Source of the DNA: Nocardia sputorum
GTDB taxonomy: Bacteria > Actinomycetota > Actinomycetes > Mycobacteriales > Mycobacteriaceae
NCBI RefSeq assembly: GCF_027924405.1
Contig: NZ_AP026978.1
Coordinates: 3,782,001-3,846,000, forward strand
Reading direction: 5' to 3'
Length of the DNA: 64,000 nt
Position 1 is the stretch's first letter. The number at the start of each line of letters is the position of its first letter. Of the stretch, positions 8,779-18,500 are shown piece after piece. The position numbers and the translations under genes were made by a program. The notes under the pieces are model-generated. The model was not told the origin of the DNA. It searched no databases and worked only from the letters and a program-made list of their open reading frames with translations.

Positions 8779-9150
8779 CTACGCCTTATGTTCCAGGAAT
8801 GAAGATGCTTCGGCATCCGCCGATCCCTGATAGAAACTGATCTGGAGTGGTTCATCACTTTGTAAAATTTTCAGCAGTGGGCCGAGGAGTTCCGGAAGCA
8901 CATCCATGATGACATAACGGCTGTCTCCGAGAGCGGGACCGAACAGGGGACGCTGGATGTAGATGTAGCCTGCGGTCGTATTGCCATTCACTAGATGAAT
9001 CCATCCAAGAAAGTCCGCGTCGCGGCCTGCTCGGTACAGCGAAGTACGGTAGCCGGTGACAGGATTGACTTGCCGGAGCGGGTAGTCGGCCGCCGAAACG
9101 TGCAGCCTGCGATCGGCACGCAATTCATCCGGCAGTAGCGCGGGATCCAT
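8779..9150 (-). CDS. Uncharacterised 123-aa protein, last gene of the beta-protein cassette
   Basis: No family is recognised. The 123-aa product is compact and soluble, with no signal peptide, TM segment or cysteine motif. It has several aromatic beta-type stretches (RYVIMDVLPELLGPLL, LQISFYQGS). ATG 9150 has AAAGGA 8 bases upstream. It is the promoter-distal gene of the six-gene minus-strand set and ends 7 bases from the convergent protease stop. Position suggests it works with the Ig-like proteins or is an inhibitor/partner of the protease; that is inference only. Confidence 0.6.
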   Translation of the reverse strand: MDPALLPDELRADRRLHVSAADYPLRQVNPVTGYRTSLYRAGRDADFLGWIHLVNGNTTAGYIYIQRPLFGPALGDSRYVIMDVLPELLGPLLKILQSDEPLQISFYQGSADAEASSFLEHKA

Positions 9151-9181
9151 CGCACAGTCCTTTCGTTGATTCACATCGCGG

Positions 9182-9913
9182 TCACGGACCGAGCCGTCGA
9201 TCTGGTGAGTACGGTGCGTCCGCGGCCAGTCGAATGAGCGTGTGACTTGTGTCGGGATCGTTGCATTTGATCGTTTGCCGGGCGCTCGCACCATCTTCCG
9301 TAACGATCGCCCAAGTAAGCGTGCCGGTTCCGCCGGGCTCTACGCGATCAGGGTCGACATTTTCGAGCATGTACTTACCCTCGGCCCCTGGGGCATTGTC
9401 CTGATCGATGACAAGAGTTCCGGTGCCCCAGTTGCAGAAGTGGACGCTGACGCCGCTGGGAATCGACCGCTCGCAACTCTCTGCGATCCGAAACTCCTGC
9501 GACACTGCGATCCAAGGCCGCATCGCTTCATCATCGGTGCCCGCGGCTACCGCGTTCATACTGACTGGGGCGTCGCCGGTGTTGTCGACCGAAAATATCC
9601 ACTGCCGGCCGGCGCGGTTGAGTTCTATGAAAATGCGGTGGACACCATGACTCTCGTCTTCAACGAACGCGGTCCCGGCTGGATTCTTTGTATCTGCGCC
9701 GTCGAACAGTTCGACAGGAGCGTCGGATAGCTCGACCAATCGGCCGCCGTCGGCCCGAACCGACATCGTCAGCGCCGACGAGCCCGCCGGCCGCACCGCC
9801 ACCCGCACATGTAATGTGTCGCACCCCCGCGCGGTGAACGCGAACTCGGCGGTGCCTCTCGCCGGTATGCTCCACGGGGCGTTCCAGCCTTCTGGAAATA
9901 GTTCGACAGCCAT
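9182..9913 (-). CDS. Two-domain beta/Ig-like cassette protein, paralogue C (243 aa)
   Basis: No named family is recognised, but it is clearly paralogous to the products at 10031-10918 and 11046-11891. Residues ~1-125 form a beta-rich N-terminal domain beginning LFPEGW and containing PAGTAFVEDESHGVH...W.F.VDNTG. Residues ~135-235 look like an Ig/ASPM-HYDIN-type fold (NWGTGTLVID, VDPDRVEPGGTGTL, CNDPDTSH). There is no signal peptide and, unlike its two paralogues, no cysteine-rich tail. AGGAG lies 7 bases before ATG 9913. It probably binds protein or is structural; no catalytic motif is seen. Confidence 0.65.
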   Translation of the reverse strand: MAVELFPEGWNAPWSIPARGTAEFAFTARGCDTLHVRVAVRPAGSSALTMSVRADGGRLVELSDAPVELFDGADTKNPAGTAFVEDESHGVHRIFIELNRAGRQWIFSVDNTGDAPVSMNAVAAGTDDEAMRPWIAVSQEFRIAESCERSIPSGVSVHFCNWGTGTLVIDQDNAPGAEGKYMLENVDPDRVEPGGTGTLTWAIVTEDGASARQTIKCNDPDTSHTLIRLAADAPYSPDRRLGP

Positions 9914-10030
9914 GACAGATCTCCTACGTTGCCGCACCGCCGGTCGAATGACGGCGGTCTCACCGCAGCTTTGGGTCTTCGGGATCGCGGTGCAGCGCCG
10001 ACTCCCACAGGCGGGGCCGGCGAACCACGG

Positions 10031-10918
10031 TCAAGAATGAGCGATCAGTTTGTGGCGGCAATACTCCCTCTCGCAAAGGCTATTCAAGCTGATGGGATCG
10101 CCGAGGAACGTGCTGCACTTCGGTTGCCCTGGGGGGCGTGAAATGCACGTATTACACGGGCCCCACGGCTGCGGAGGTGCTTTCGGTTCCTCTCGCTCGA
10201 TTTGGATTCGTCTGTGACCGTCGTCTTTGTCATTACATTCGATTTTGTGGTCGAGCAGTCCCACTTTGCCGTCCAGCACTCGGAAGACGAGCTTCCCTTC
10301 CTCTCCGGGCTCGACAACATCGGGCTCGACGGATTCGAGCTCGAATATGTCGCCCGGTAGTGGCTGACCTGGACTCTGGGTAATCTTGAGCGTGGCGGTT
10401 CCGCAGTTGCGGAACCGAATCTCCGCACTCTCCGGCGCAGCCTGAAATCCGTGCGATTTCAGGATTATCTTCCCTTTGGGCAGATCGATCCATGGCCGTA
10501 GGGTGTCACTATCGGGATCGTCGGTGCCGGCAGCCGCGACATTGATGCTCGCGCTGGTGTCGGCAGAGTTTTCTACGAACAGCGTCCACTGCTGGTCTTG
10601 GACGTTGAAGATGATCTCGATGTGGTAGACCCCGTGCCCCTCATCGACCACGGAGGCCGTGCCCGCCGGCTGATCCGGATCTTCGTTCTCGTCGAGCACG
10701 TCGACGGTGGCTCCCGCACTCAACTCGAACAGTGCGCCCACGCCGGCCTGTAGGGAAAGCGTCATCAGCTCGGGATCGACGTCACGCACCCCGATCCGGA
10801 TGTGGATTACTCCCATCGGTGCTCTTGCGGGGAAAACGACTGAAACACTGTCTCCGGCAGGTAATTCCTTGGGACTGCTCTGCCAGTCGTCGGGGAATAA
10901 GATGAACAAGATATCCAT
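10031..10918 (-). CDS. Two-domain beta/Ig-like cassette protein, paralogue B (295 aa) with Cys-rich tail
   Basis: Same layout as its neighbours. The N-terminal beta domain (LFPDDW, PAGTASVVDEGHGVY, QWTLFVENS) is followed by an Ig-like domain (RNCGTATLKIT, VEPDVVEPGEEGKL, CNDKDDGHR). A further ~45-residue tail holds five cysteines and a histidine (CNTC...C...C....YCRHK) that could bind zinc. ATG 10918 has GGGAGG 6 bases upstream. About 117-127 bases without genes separate it from each paralogue, consistent with tandem duplication. No export signal is visible and the function is unknown. Confidence 0.65.
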   Translation of the reverse strand: MDILFILFPDDWQSSPKELPAGDSVSVVFPARAPMGVIHIRIGVRDVDPELMTLSLQAGVGALFELSAGATVDVLDENEDPDQPAGTASVVDEGHGVYHIEIIFNVQDQQWTLFVENSADTSASINVAAAGTDDPDSDTLRPWIDLPKGKIILKSHGFQAAPESAEIRFRNCGTATLKITQSPGQPLPGDIFELESVEPDVVEPGEEGKLVFRVLDGKVGLLDHKIECNDKDDGHRRIQIEREEPKAPPQPWGPCNTCISRPPGQPKCSTFLGDPISLNSLCEREYCRHKLIAHS

Positions 10919-11045
10919 CGCTGGCCTCCCATGTCTCGGGGGATCATCAAGTCTTCGCGGTCACGATTCGATGCGGCAGCTCTGAGCGGGTTTCGGACAA
11001 TCCGTCTGTTTCGTCGGAGCTTTCACAGGTGTTCGGTGCCTCCTC

Positions 11046-11891
11046 CTATTCACCGAAATGAGTGTGTGGGTCATGCCCACAGTTCCGGCACCTTGTGGGA
11101 TCCCCCCAGACGCCACCTGGTTCATACTCGCGGCAGTCACACCCTGGAGCGTGGCATTTGTTGTGCGGCAGCTCTGGTTCTACCAGCAAGATCGTGAGTA
11201 GTGTGTGCTCCGGATCGGTGTCGTTGCACTGCAACTGGTGAGTGATCACCGGTGGTCCGTGGGGGTATGCGATTGTCGGGAAGCCGATAACGCATTCCAC
11301 CTCGAGGCTGCCCACAGCGCCCGGCTTCAACTCGGAGGGCCGATCGCGTAGCACATACGGAGAGTCCGGCATGCCGAGAGGCGCTCCGATGGGCTCATCG
11401 ATCCACAGAGTGGCGGTACCCGAATTGATGACCGTAGCGGGTGGCAGATTGGGGTTGATGAATCCGCGTTCGCCTACCAGGTGGAGCCAAGGCACCGACG
11501 TCGCGTGCTCGGAATCGCCTGCGACCGCACTGACCGAAACCACGTTTTGGTCGGTGTTATCGATCGTCAGGGTCCAGTCGAGTCCGGTGCTGTTGGGTTG
11601 GATCTCGATGAGGTGCAGTCCGTTGTCCTCGGCGGTGACCGAAGCCTCCCCCGCTGGTTCCGGGTATCCTTCCTCGAACACGTCGACCCACTGCCCTTCG
11701 CCCAGTTCCACCGGTTCCCCCGATCCGGCCTGTAAGCGGAATGTGAGGACGTCGCCCCGGTCAGGGCGCATCGCGACCCGGACGAAATGGGATCCCTCTT
11801 CGGCTGAGACGGTGAAGGTGAACCGAGCCGAATGCTGGCTTGCCAACTGGTGTGGTGTGGTCCAGCCGGCCGGGTAGAACTCAGTCGACAT
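11046..11891 (-). CDS. Two-domain beta/Ig-like cassette protein, paralogue A (281 aa) with CxCxxY...CxxCGH tail
   Basis: N-terminal beta domain (FYPAGW, PAGEASVTAEDNGLH, WTLTIDNTD), then an Ig-like domain (NSGTATLWID, LKPGAVGSLEV, CNDTDPEHT). The C-terminal tail has the spacing C-x4-C-x-C-x2-Y...C-x2-C-G-H-x4-H, a probable zinc-binding knuckle. The start at 11891 overlaps the stop of the preceding 1227-aa gene by 11 bases, showing co-transcription and likely translational coupling. No signal peptide is seen. The binding partner is unknown. Confidence 0.68.
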   Translation of the reverse strand: MSTEFYPAGWTTPHQLASQHSARFTFTVSAEEGSHFVRVAMRPDRGDVLTFRLQAGSGEPVELGEGQWVDVFEEGYPEPAGEASVTAEDNGLHLIEIQPNSTGLDWTLTIDNTDQNVVSVSAVAGDSEHATSVPWLHLVGERGFINPNLPPATVINSGTATLWIDEPIGAPLGMPDSPYVLRDRPSELKPGAVGSLEVECVIGFPTIAYPHGPPVITHQLQCNDTDPEHTLLTILLVEPELPHNKCHAPGCDCREYEPGGVWGDPTRCRNCGHDPHTHFGE

Positions 11892-14800
11892 GGCTGATGT
11901 TCCTTGTGTCGAGTTGGCCGCTGGGGCCGATGGCGATGATGTCGGCGTAGATCAGCCGCGCCGGCCCGTCTACGGGGGATCCGGAATCCGGTGGGGGCGG
12001 ATAGCTTTCGGCTTCGGTGAGCACGATGCGACGGGGCCGTCCGCCGGCGTCGGGGACGTGGATGCCGAAGGTGTTGTTCAATTTGTCGCTCGCGGTGACC
12101 ACGGTGATCCACCCTGGGCTGCCGATCACCTCCGAGGCGGCTTGCCCGGACGGCGGTTGCCCGGAATCGTCGTCGTAGACCTGCACTTCGGCGGTGACGA
12201 CGCTGCGGTCGCGTGGCGCCACCGGGCCCACCCCGGTAAGCCGAAGCTTCAACTGCTGGTTTGCGGTGTCCGGCGTGATCTCCAGCTGCCGATCGGGCAG
12301 CAATTGAATCGGCTCGGTTCGCGTCACCTCCGAAAGCGCCAGTTTCCTCGTGTCCGTGGTGCGGGCCTGGTAGCGGGCCAATGCCAATCGGACGAACGGG
12401 CAGTACGCTCGGCCCGGGTAGGGCGACAGGTCCACGTCGGCGTACCAGCGCCGGGCCGCGCTGTCGGACTCCACCGGGTAGGCCGCACCGGGGTGGGCAG
12501 GGCTCTGGGCGCTGTCGGCGGTAAAAGTCACAGGCGCGGAGAGGTGTTGCGCCATCAATAACGTCGGGATGGCACTTCCCAGCCACACCGGGTCACGGCC
12601 GACGAAACTACAGTCGGGGGGCACCTCGACGCCCGTCGTAGAAAACGGGCTGATCAGGACCGCCAGCATCTCCTCGGCGCCGGTCACATACCACGGTGGT
12701 CGCAGGTATACCCGTATACGCCCACCGCGGCGCAGCCGACGCACCTTGCCGTCGGCCGTGACATCGGTCGACCAGTGGAAGGAAGGCACACAGTGCGAGA
12801 CATCCGGCGCCGGAGGGCGCGCGGTGCTCGGCACATCCACCTTGAATGGTGCGACCACCCGGCACGCCGCGGCGGATGCGCCGGGGTAGCAGTCTTCGAA
12901 ACGCGACACCGCGGTCACCGTGTAGGTGATTTTGCGGCGCCGGGTATCGGCGAACTCGTGCCTGATCACCGGTAAAGCCTTGTCCCGCAGTGTTTGCCCG
13001 ACGGTGAAGCTACCCAGCGCGACGGTGCGAGTCGTGCCGCCGGGGCCTTGGCCGGGGGTCTGGTCGGGGTCCGTCCAGGCGGCGCTGATCTCCAGGCGCC
13101 CGGTACTCGGGATATGCACGTTGAGGCCCGAGGTAACCAGCACGGCGTCGGTGCCCGCCGTGGTGCGCCGTGCGTCCAAGTTCCCGGTCGGTGCGGCGAG
13201 CGGCTTCTGTACCGCGTGCACCACAGTGAGTTCGCGGGGCGGGGTCACCAACGCGTTCCCGTTGTCTGCGATGCCGCGCGCCACGTCGTCCTCGGCAAGC
13301 CCGGCGCTGATCCAGCTCGCGATGCCGAACTTGCCGACGTCGTCCGGGTTCATCGTCGAGAGAATGTTCAATGTGAGCTGCTCTGCGCGGCCCAGCTCCA
13401 CTCTGACAACCCTGTGGTCCGCTGAGGTTGTTGCCTTGCAGCCGGATTCGACGGCCACGAGATCCAACCGAATGGCCGGCCGATCGGGCCACGAAGCCCA
13501 CACCGGCCGGGTGGGGATGCCGTGAATGACAGGCAGCGGATCGCCGTCCGGATCCGGCGGACGGCGTTTCACCGCGATGACCACGCGCTGGGCGCCCGGA
13601 TCGGGCAGCCATGGAGCGTTCATCGTGTCGCTGGGGACCACGACGTAACGAGCATCTCCGGTTCCCTCCAGACGAGCGCCCGGGATATCTGTCGCCGTCT
13701 TATCCGCGCGCGTGGCGATCGCGAAGAATTCGTCGATTTGCTGGTCGGTGGCCTGCGGACCCAGCGCCGCATCGAAGACGGAATGCTGCAGCGCCAATTC
13801 CAGCGACGCGGACGGGCAGACCAGGTGACGGCGTGCGGTGGTACGAGTGACGTCGACGACCATCCTGTCCAGCGCCTCTCCAGCGGCCAGGCCGGCACCG
13901 GGAAGGATCTCCGGCGGTGGGATGGGTTCGAATCGCTGGTGTGGGAATTCCAGTGACTGTACGTTGTCCGCGGGCAGCAGCTCGTTCGGCCCGAGACCTC
14001 CGCCGGCGAGGTCGGCGATGCGCACGCGCATGTGGTACCTGCGGCCGAACCGCAGTCGCGGCAGGCTGCCCGGCTCGACCTTGTCGCTGACTCGGAAGGG
14101 CGGATCAGCCGGCGTGGGCGGCATCGAGTCGCCGGTAGGTACCGCGCGGCCGGGCCGCTGCACGGCAGTGCTGTATCCGTCCCATCGCGCCACCAGTTCA
14201 TGGACGTACAACGCGTCGTGTGGACCGCCACCGGTGGTCAGCGCGTCAGGGCGGATGTAGCCTTCCTCCAGTACCGCTGAGCCCAGGGGTTGCCCGCCGA
14301 CGGTGTAGCTCACGCGCCGCTGACAGGTGGACAACCACGTGGCGGCGTCCTGGATGTCGATGCGGTACCCGCCCACCAGGTCTCCGGCCAGCAGGGGCTG
14401 CGCAAGCAGATCCGCCGATGTTGCCGCGCTGCGACTCATTCGTTCGCGCATGGCGCTCGCACGGCCCCGGTCGACCAGCGCCACACCTGCCGATCGCAGG
14501 GCCGGCAGATTTCCTGCCACAGCGCGGGCGTCGCGGCGATCGGCGCGGCCCGCACCGACCATGCGCAGCGCGGCACCGTCGATGTCGAACGCCAGTGATG
14601 CGAAGCGGGCTCCGGCCTCCTCGGCGAGTCCGGCGCTTCCGATCGCCAACACTCCGTTGGCGATCGGGCTGCCGGTGGGGTCGGGGACGAAGCGCGTACC
14701 GGTCACGACGTATGCGGTGGACGGTGAGAGGTCCGGCCGTGTGGGATCGTCCGCAAGGCCGGTATTCGTCCACCCCGGAGGTTCGGCGGTCGACCACATC

Positions 14801-15564
14801 GGGCGGACGCTGAGAACCTTCTGCCCGTTTAGCACGGTCGCGTCGATGCCGAAGTCCAGTAGCAGACCCAGCGCCCGCAGCAGAACTGGATGGTCAGCTA
14901 ATTGCGCCACTGTGGTGTGGAATTCGCGCTGGTCGTCGACCGTGTCCAGGCGCGGCTCCAACGGCGTTACGTCGCGATCACGCTGGTAGAAGGCGAATGC
15001 CTGATCGAGCGCCGAGGACCGCACTCTCCCGCCGTCCTCGGTCTCGTCGGCGGCCAGGCTGCCCTGCCATTCCGCCGTCGCTTCGGCCAGCGCGCGGTTC
15101 AGCTGCTCTTCGCTGCCGGGCGCCGAATACCGGGCATAGGCTCTGCCCGTGGCGCGGTAGGCATTCCGAACTTCCGTCACCGCAGCCGCCGCCGGGAAAA
15201 CACGGATCGGCCTCCCGGCATAGGACGCGGCCCGATACGGTCTCACGGTCATACTCGCGCCGAACACCGCGGTCCACGCCGACAGCTGTTGCTGGAGGGT
15301 GAAGCCGTGCGGAATGCGTTGCACCTTCCCGGGCTCCACCTCAGCACCGCCGCAGGTGAACGCAAAGCCGGTGTTGTCGAGCCACTTCGGCCATGTGTCC
15401 AGCCCGAAGCTTTTCAATGTCAACGGTGCGCCACTCGGCCCGGACAAGCGCGGGGTGAGCAGCACTGACACCACCCCCACCTGTCGGCCCAGGCGTGGAA
15501 TGATGCGGCCCGCAGGAATTGCGGTCCAGACGAACTGTCGACTCAGTACGACGGCAGGCTCCAT
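11881..15564 (-). CDS. Uncharacterised 1227-aa beta-rich protein of the cassette
   Basis: I recognise no family over its full length. The product is large, soluble-looking, Pro/Arg rich, with no signal peptide or TM segment, and reads as a chain of beta-sandwich-like units. One example is residues ~500-640, with RLRFGRRYHMRVRIADLAGGGLG, a phrasing typical of fibronectin/Ig-type strands. Later segments hold repeated RLEISAAWTDPDQ and ITYTVTAVSRF-type strands. A helical stretch (~residues 130-200, alanine-rich) precedes a CQRRVSYTVGGQPLGSAVLEEGY region. ATG 15564 has AGGAG at 6 bases and lies 1 base after the stop of the 1194-aa gene. It is probably a structural or scaffold component of the cassette. 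Confidence 0.65.
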   Translation of the reverse strand: MEPAVVLSRQFVWTAIPAGRIIPRLGRQVGVVSVLLTPRLSGPSGAPLTLKSFGLDTWPKWLDNTGFAFTCGGAEVEPGKVQRIPHGFTLQQQLSAWTAVFGASMTVRPYRAASYAGRPIRVFPAAAAVTEVRNAYRATGRAYARYSAPGSEEQLNRALAEATAEWQGSLAADETEDGGRVRSSALDQAFAFYQRDRDVTPLEPRLDTVDDQREFHTTVAQLADHPVLLRALGLLLDFGIDATVLNGQKVLSVRPMWSTAEPPGWTNTGLADDPTRPDLSPSTAYVVTGTRFVPDPTGSPIANGVLAIGSAGLAEEAGARFASLAFDIDGAALRMVGAGRADRRDARAVAGNLPALRSAGVALVDRGRASAMRERMSRSAATSADLLAQPLLAGDLVGGYRIDIQDAATWLSTCQRRVSYTVGGQPLGSAVLEEGYIRPDALTTGGGPHDALYVHELVARWDGYSTAVQRPGRAVPTGDSMPPTPADPPFRVSDKVEPGSLPRLRFGRRYHMRVRIADLAGGGLGPNELLPADNVQSLEFPHQRFEPIPPPEILPGAGLAAGEALDRMVVDVTRTTARRHLVCPSASLELALQHSVFDAALGPQATDQQIDEFFAIATRADKTATDIPGARLEGTGDARYVVVPSDTMNAPWLPDPGAQRVVIAVKRRPPDPDGDPLPVIHGIPTRPVWASWPDRPAIRLDLVAVESGCKATTSADHRVVRVELGRAEQLTLNILSTMNPDDVGKFGIASWISAGLAEDDVARGIADNGNALVTPPRELTVVHAVQKPLAAPTGNLDARRTTAGTDAVLVTSGLNVHIPSTGRLEISAAWTDPDQTPGQGPGGTTRTVALGSFTVGQTLRDKALPVIRHEFADTRRRKITYTVTAVSRFEDCYPGASAAACRVVAPFKVDVPSTARPPAPDVSHCVPSFHWSTDVTADGKVRRLRRGGRIRVYLRPPWYVTGAEEMLAVLISPFSTTGVEVPPDCSFVGRDPVWLGSAIPTLLMAQHLSAPVTFTADSAQSPAHPGAAYPVESDSAARRWYADVDLSPYPGRAYCPFVRLALARYQARTTDTRKLALSEVTRTEPIQLLPDRQLEITPDTANQQLKLRLTGVGPVAPRDRSVVTAEVQVYDDDSGQPPSGQAASEVIGSPGWITVVTASDKLNNTFGIHVPDAGGRPRRIVLTEAESYPPPPDSGSPVDGPARLIYADIIAIGPSGQLDTRNISHVD

Positions 15565-15565
15565 G

Positions 15566-18500
15566 TCATTCTCCTGCGAACGCCCGGCAGTATGTCCGCC
15601 AGGGATAGGAATTTCCCACCGGACCCAGCGTGGCCGCCACTGACGACGCCGGTGACGCAGCAATGGCGACTCGCTCCGGCGCCAGCATGTCGGGGCCCGC
15701 GAAGCTCTTGCGGCAGGTGAGTTCGAAGCTTGCCGACCACAGTGTCAGGTCGATGACGACAACGAGTTTGGCGGATCCTTCCAGCCTGTTCGGGGTGTAG
15801 GTGAGGCTGAGGGTGAGTTCCACGGCCACCCTGGCCAGCCCGAGCAGGTCGATGCTGCCGCCGATGCGCAGGTATCCGGTGATGCTGACGCGACCGTCGT
15901 AGACGAACACGATCCCACCGAAGACGTGGACTTCGGCTGCCACTATGGCGAAGTCCACCGCGACACTGGCGCCGAACTCGATGCCTCCTACCAACTTGGT
16001 CAATCCATCTGGTTGACCACCGGCAGCCACTGCCAGCTCGAGGTAACCGCCGCCCCCGAGACCCGACACCGTGACCAGGAACGGCCGCTGCCGGGTAGCG
16101 AACTTGAAATCGATGGTGAGCGGCTTGTTGACCAAAGACAGCGTGACACCGGCCTCGATCGCCAGATTCGTCAAGTTGAAGACCCCGACCGAGACGGCAG
16201 GCACGGCCGCCACATAGCGCACCGCGACCGCTGTCGGCAGAACCGAAACTTGTGGTCCAGCACCGGATTTCAACATGAACGATTGCAGCGTCCGAACGAA
16301 GCGCAAAGCGCCGTCGAGGCTGACTCTACGCACGTCGACGGTGACGGTGGGTCGTGCGGTCGGACCAGCCGACCGGCTTGTGAAGGCTACTTCGTTCAGC
16401 TCGATGACCACGACCTGTCGTGCGCGATCGGGAATGTTCAGCGAGAAGTCCGTCACACGGCCCTTGGTCTCATCCGGGCCCGCGTCAAGGCTCAACGTCG
16501 AGGTAGGGCCCGGTACGAACGGGTCGACCGGTTTGGCCGCCGCGCCGTACAGCTGTTGGGACCAGTGCAGCCGGGGCGCCCCGTTGCGCCAGCTGATGGC
16601 GGGTTGATCGGTGACCGCCTGGATCAGCTTGTTCAATTTGATGACACCGAACAGGGTGGCGTCGTCGCTGAACAACGCGGCAGGGCTCGGATAAGGTTTA
16701 CCGGACGGAGGCTTGACAATCGGTCCGCGGTCGCGGGCGACGCCGTTCACGGCGGGCATGGTTGGTGTGGCCACCGCACCGGTCGCCGCGCCGGCATCGG
16801 CGAAGTCGATCTTCGGGGTGTCCACAAGGTCGAGCAGGACGGTCGCATTGGGGTCGCTCAATACCTGTGCGCTCAACGTCGCGCGGATTTCTCCCGGCGC
16901 CTTGGCGCCGATCAGCTTCTGCAGAGCCGGCAGTGCCACCTTCAGCTGGGAGACCTTCGGATGGGTGCCGTTGGGTGCCTGGCCGATGCCGAACTCGGCA
17001 GTGAGCACATGCTGAATGGAGTCGCTCACCGGCTCATGGCCGTTGGCGCCGGAAGTCACCAGCAGCGGAATGGCGCGGTCGATGCGCGCCGCCGGTCGTC
17101 CTGGCACGTTCGGGGGTCCTTGCTTGTACTCGTCGTCCAATTTCTGGACTCCTGCCGGAGTCCCGTCGGTCACGAACAGCAGCGGCAACGTGGCCTCGAC
17201 GGTCTCCCGCCCTGCCCGCAGGATCAGTGCGAAGTAGATCGGGTCGCCGTATTGCTGCGGCCAGAACATCTGTTTGCCCTCCGGCGGGCCGTCGACTTCC
17301 CATGTCAGCTGGCCGGCGAAGCTCACCTGCTGGAATGGGAACGCCCGCTCGTGGCTACCGCCCGCACCGCCGCCGAAGTCGCGCACCGGCTCGGTGATGA
17401 CCAACGTATGCTTCACCTGCAGCGCCGCGGGGTGACTGGTCTGATCACCGAGCATGTCGGGTCTGAAGACACGCTCGAATGTCTCGATATGCACGACACG
17501 GTGCCCGAATGGGAACAGTCGCCCGCTTTTGACGACGCGGACGTAGTAGTCGCGGCCCATCGCCGCGCGGTGGCTCCATTTGAGTTCCGGAGCGCCGCCG
17601 AACTCTGCGGTCAGCGAGAACCAGGCGCCCAGACTACTGAGGATCAGCCGGTTCGCAGTGACCGGCAGTTGGGCTGCCCTCTCCACGATCCTGTCCACCG
17701 TCTCGTTACCCGCATCCAACGGCGTTTTCTGAAAGGTGTTCTGGCGGTGCAGGGCCCGGAACGGGCGCAGGGACACCACCGGACCTCCGGCTCGATTGAG
17801 GATCTGGCAGTGCCACAACCCGGTAACACCGCCTGCGCTTTTCACCGGCAGCGGTGCCGGGGCGCACCTACCTCCCGAGGGCAGCGTCATCAGCAACCGC
17901 CACGGCAGTTCCAGCACCGAACCAGAGTCCGGTTGACCCTCTGGGGGCGAGAGTTCGCGGGCGGTCATCGTGTCGAGCACGCCTTGCACAGACAGGGGTA
18001 CGACTGTGCCTGGAGCAATTTTGAACCGCAGCCGTGACGGGCCGGCTGAGCGCGCTTGACTGGCCTCGCTGGCCTCTTCGGCCATGTGCTGCGGAGGGAA
18101 ATCGACATCCAGACGGGCGTTTTCCTCTGCGATCAGCTCCGGCGCGCCGTGCCCGTTCACGCCGCGTCGGAAACCACTGTCTTCCACGCGGACATGCAGC
18201 AGGTCGTCGGGCCGCAGCAGCGTGTACCCGGCGAGTGGGCCTGCCCAGGTATCCACCAGCTGCCACGGCGACCAGGCACGCGAATCATGCAGATCCCCGA
18301 GCGCGGAATCGTAGCGGCGATGCACCAGACCCGCCGGGGCCCACAAGGCGAAGATGTCGGTGCGTGTACTACTGGTGGCCGCGGCGGCGAGGATGTCGTA
18401 CCGATCGCCGTCGGAGGTGATGATGCCGCCCATGTCCCGCCACAGAGCGGTCGCAACCGTTCGAACCCACAGGCGCTGGTCTCGGCCTGGGGCCAGCATC

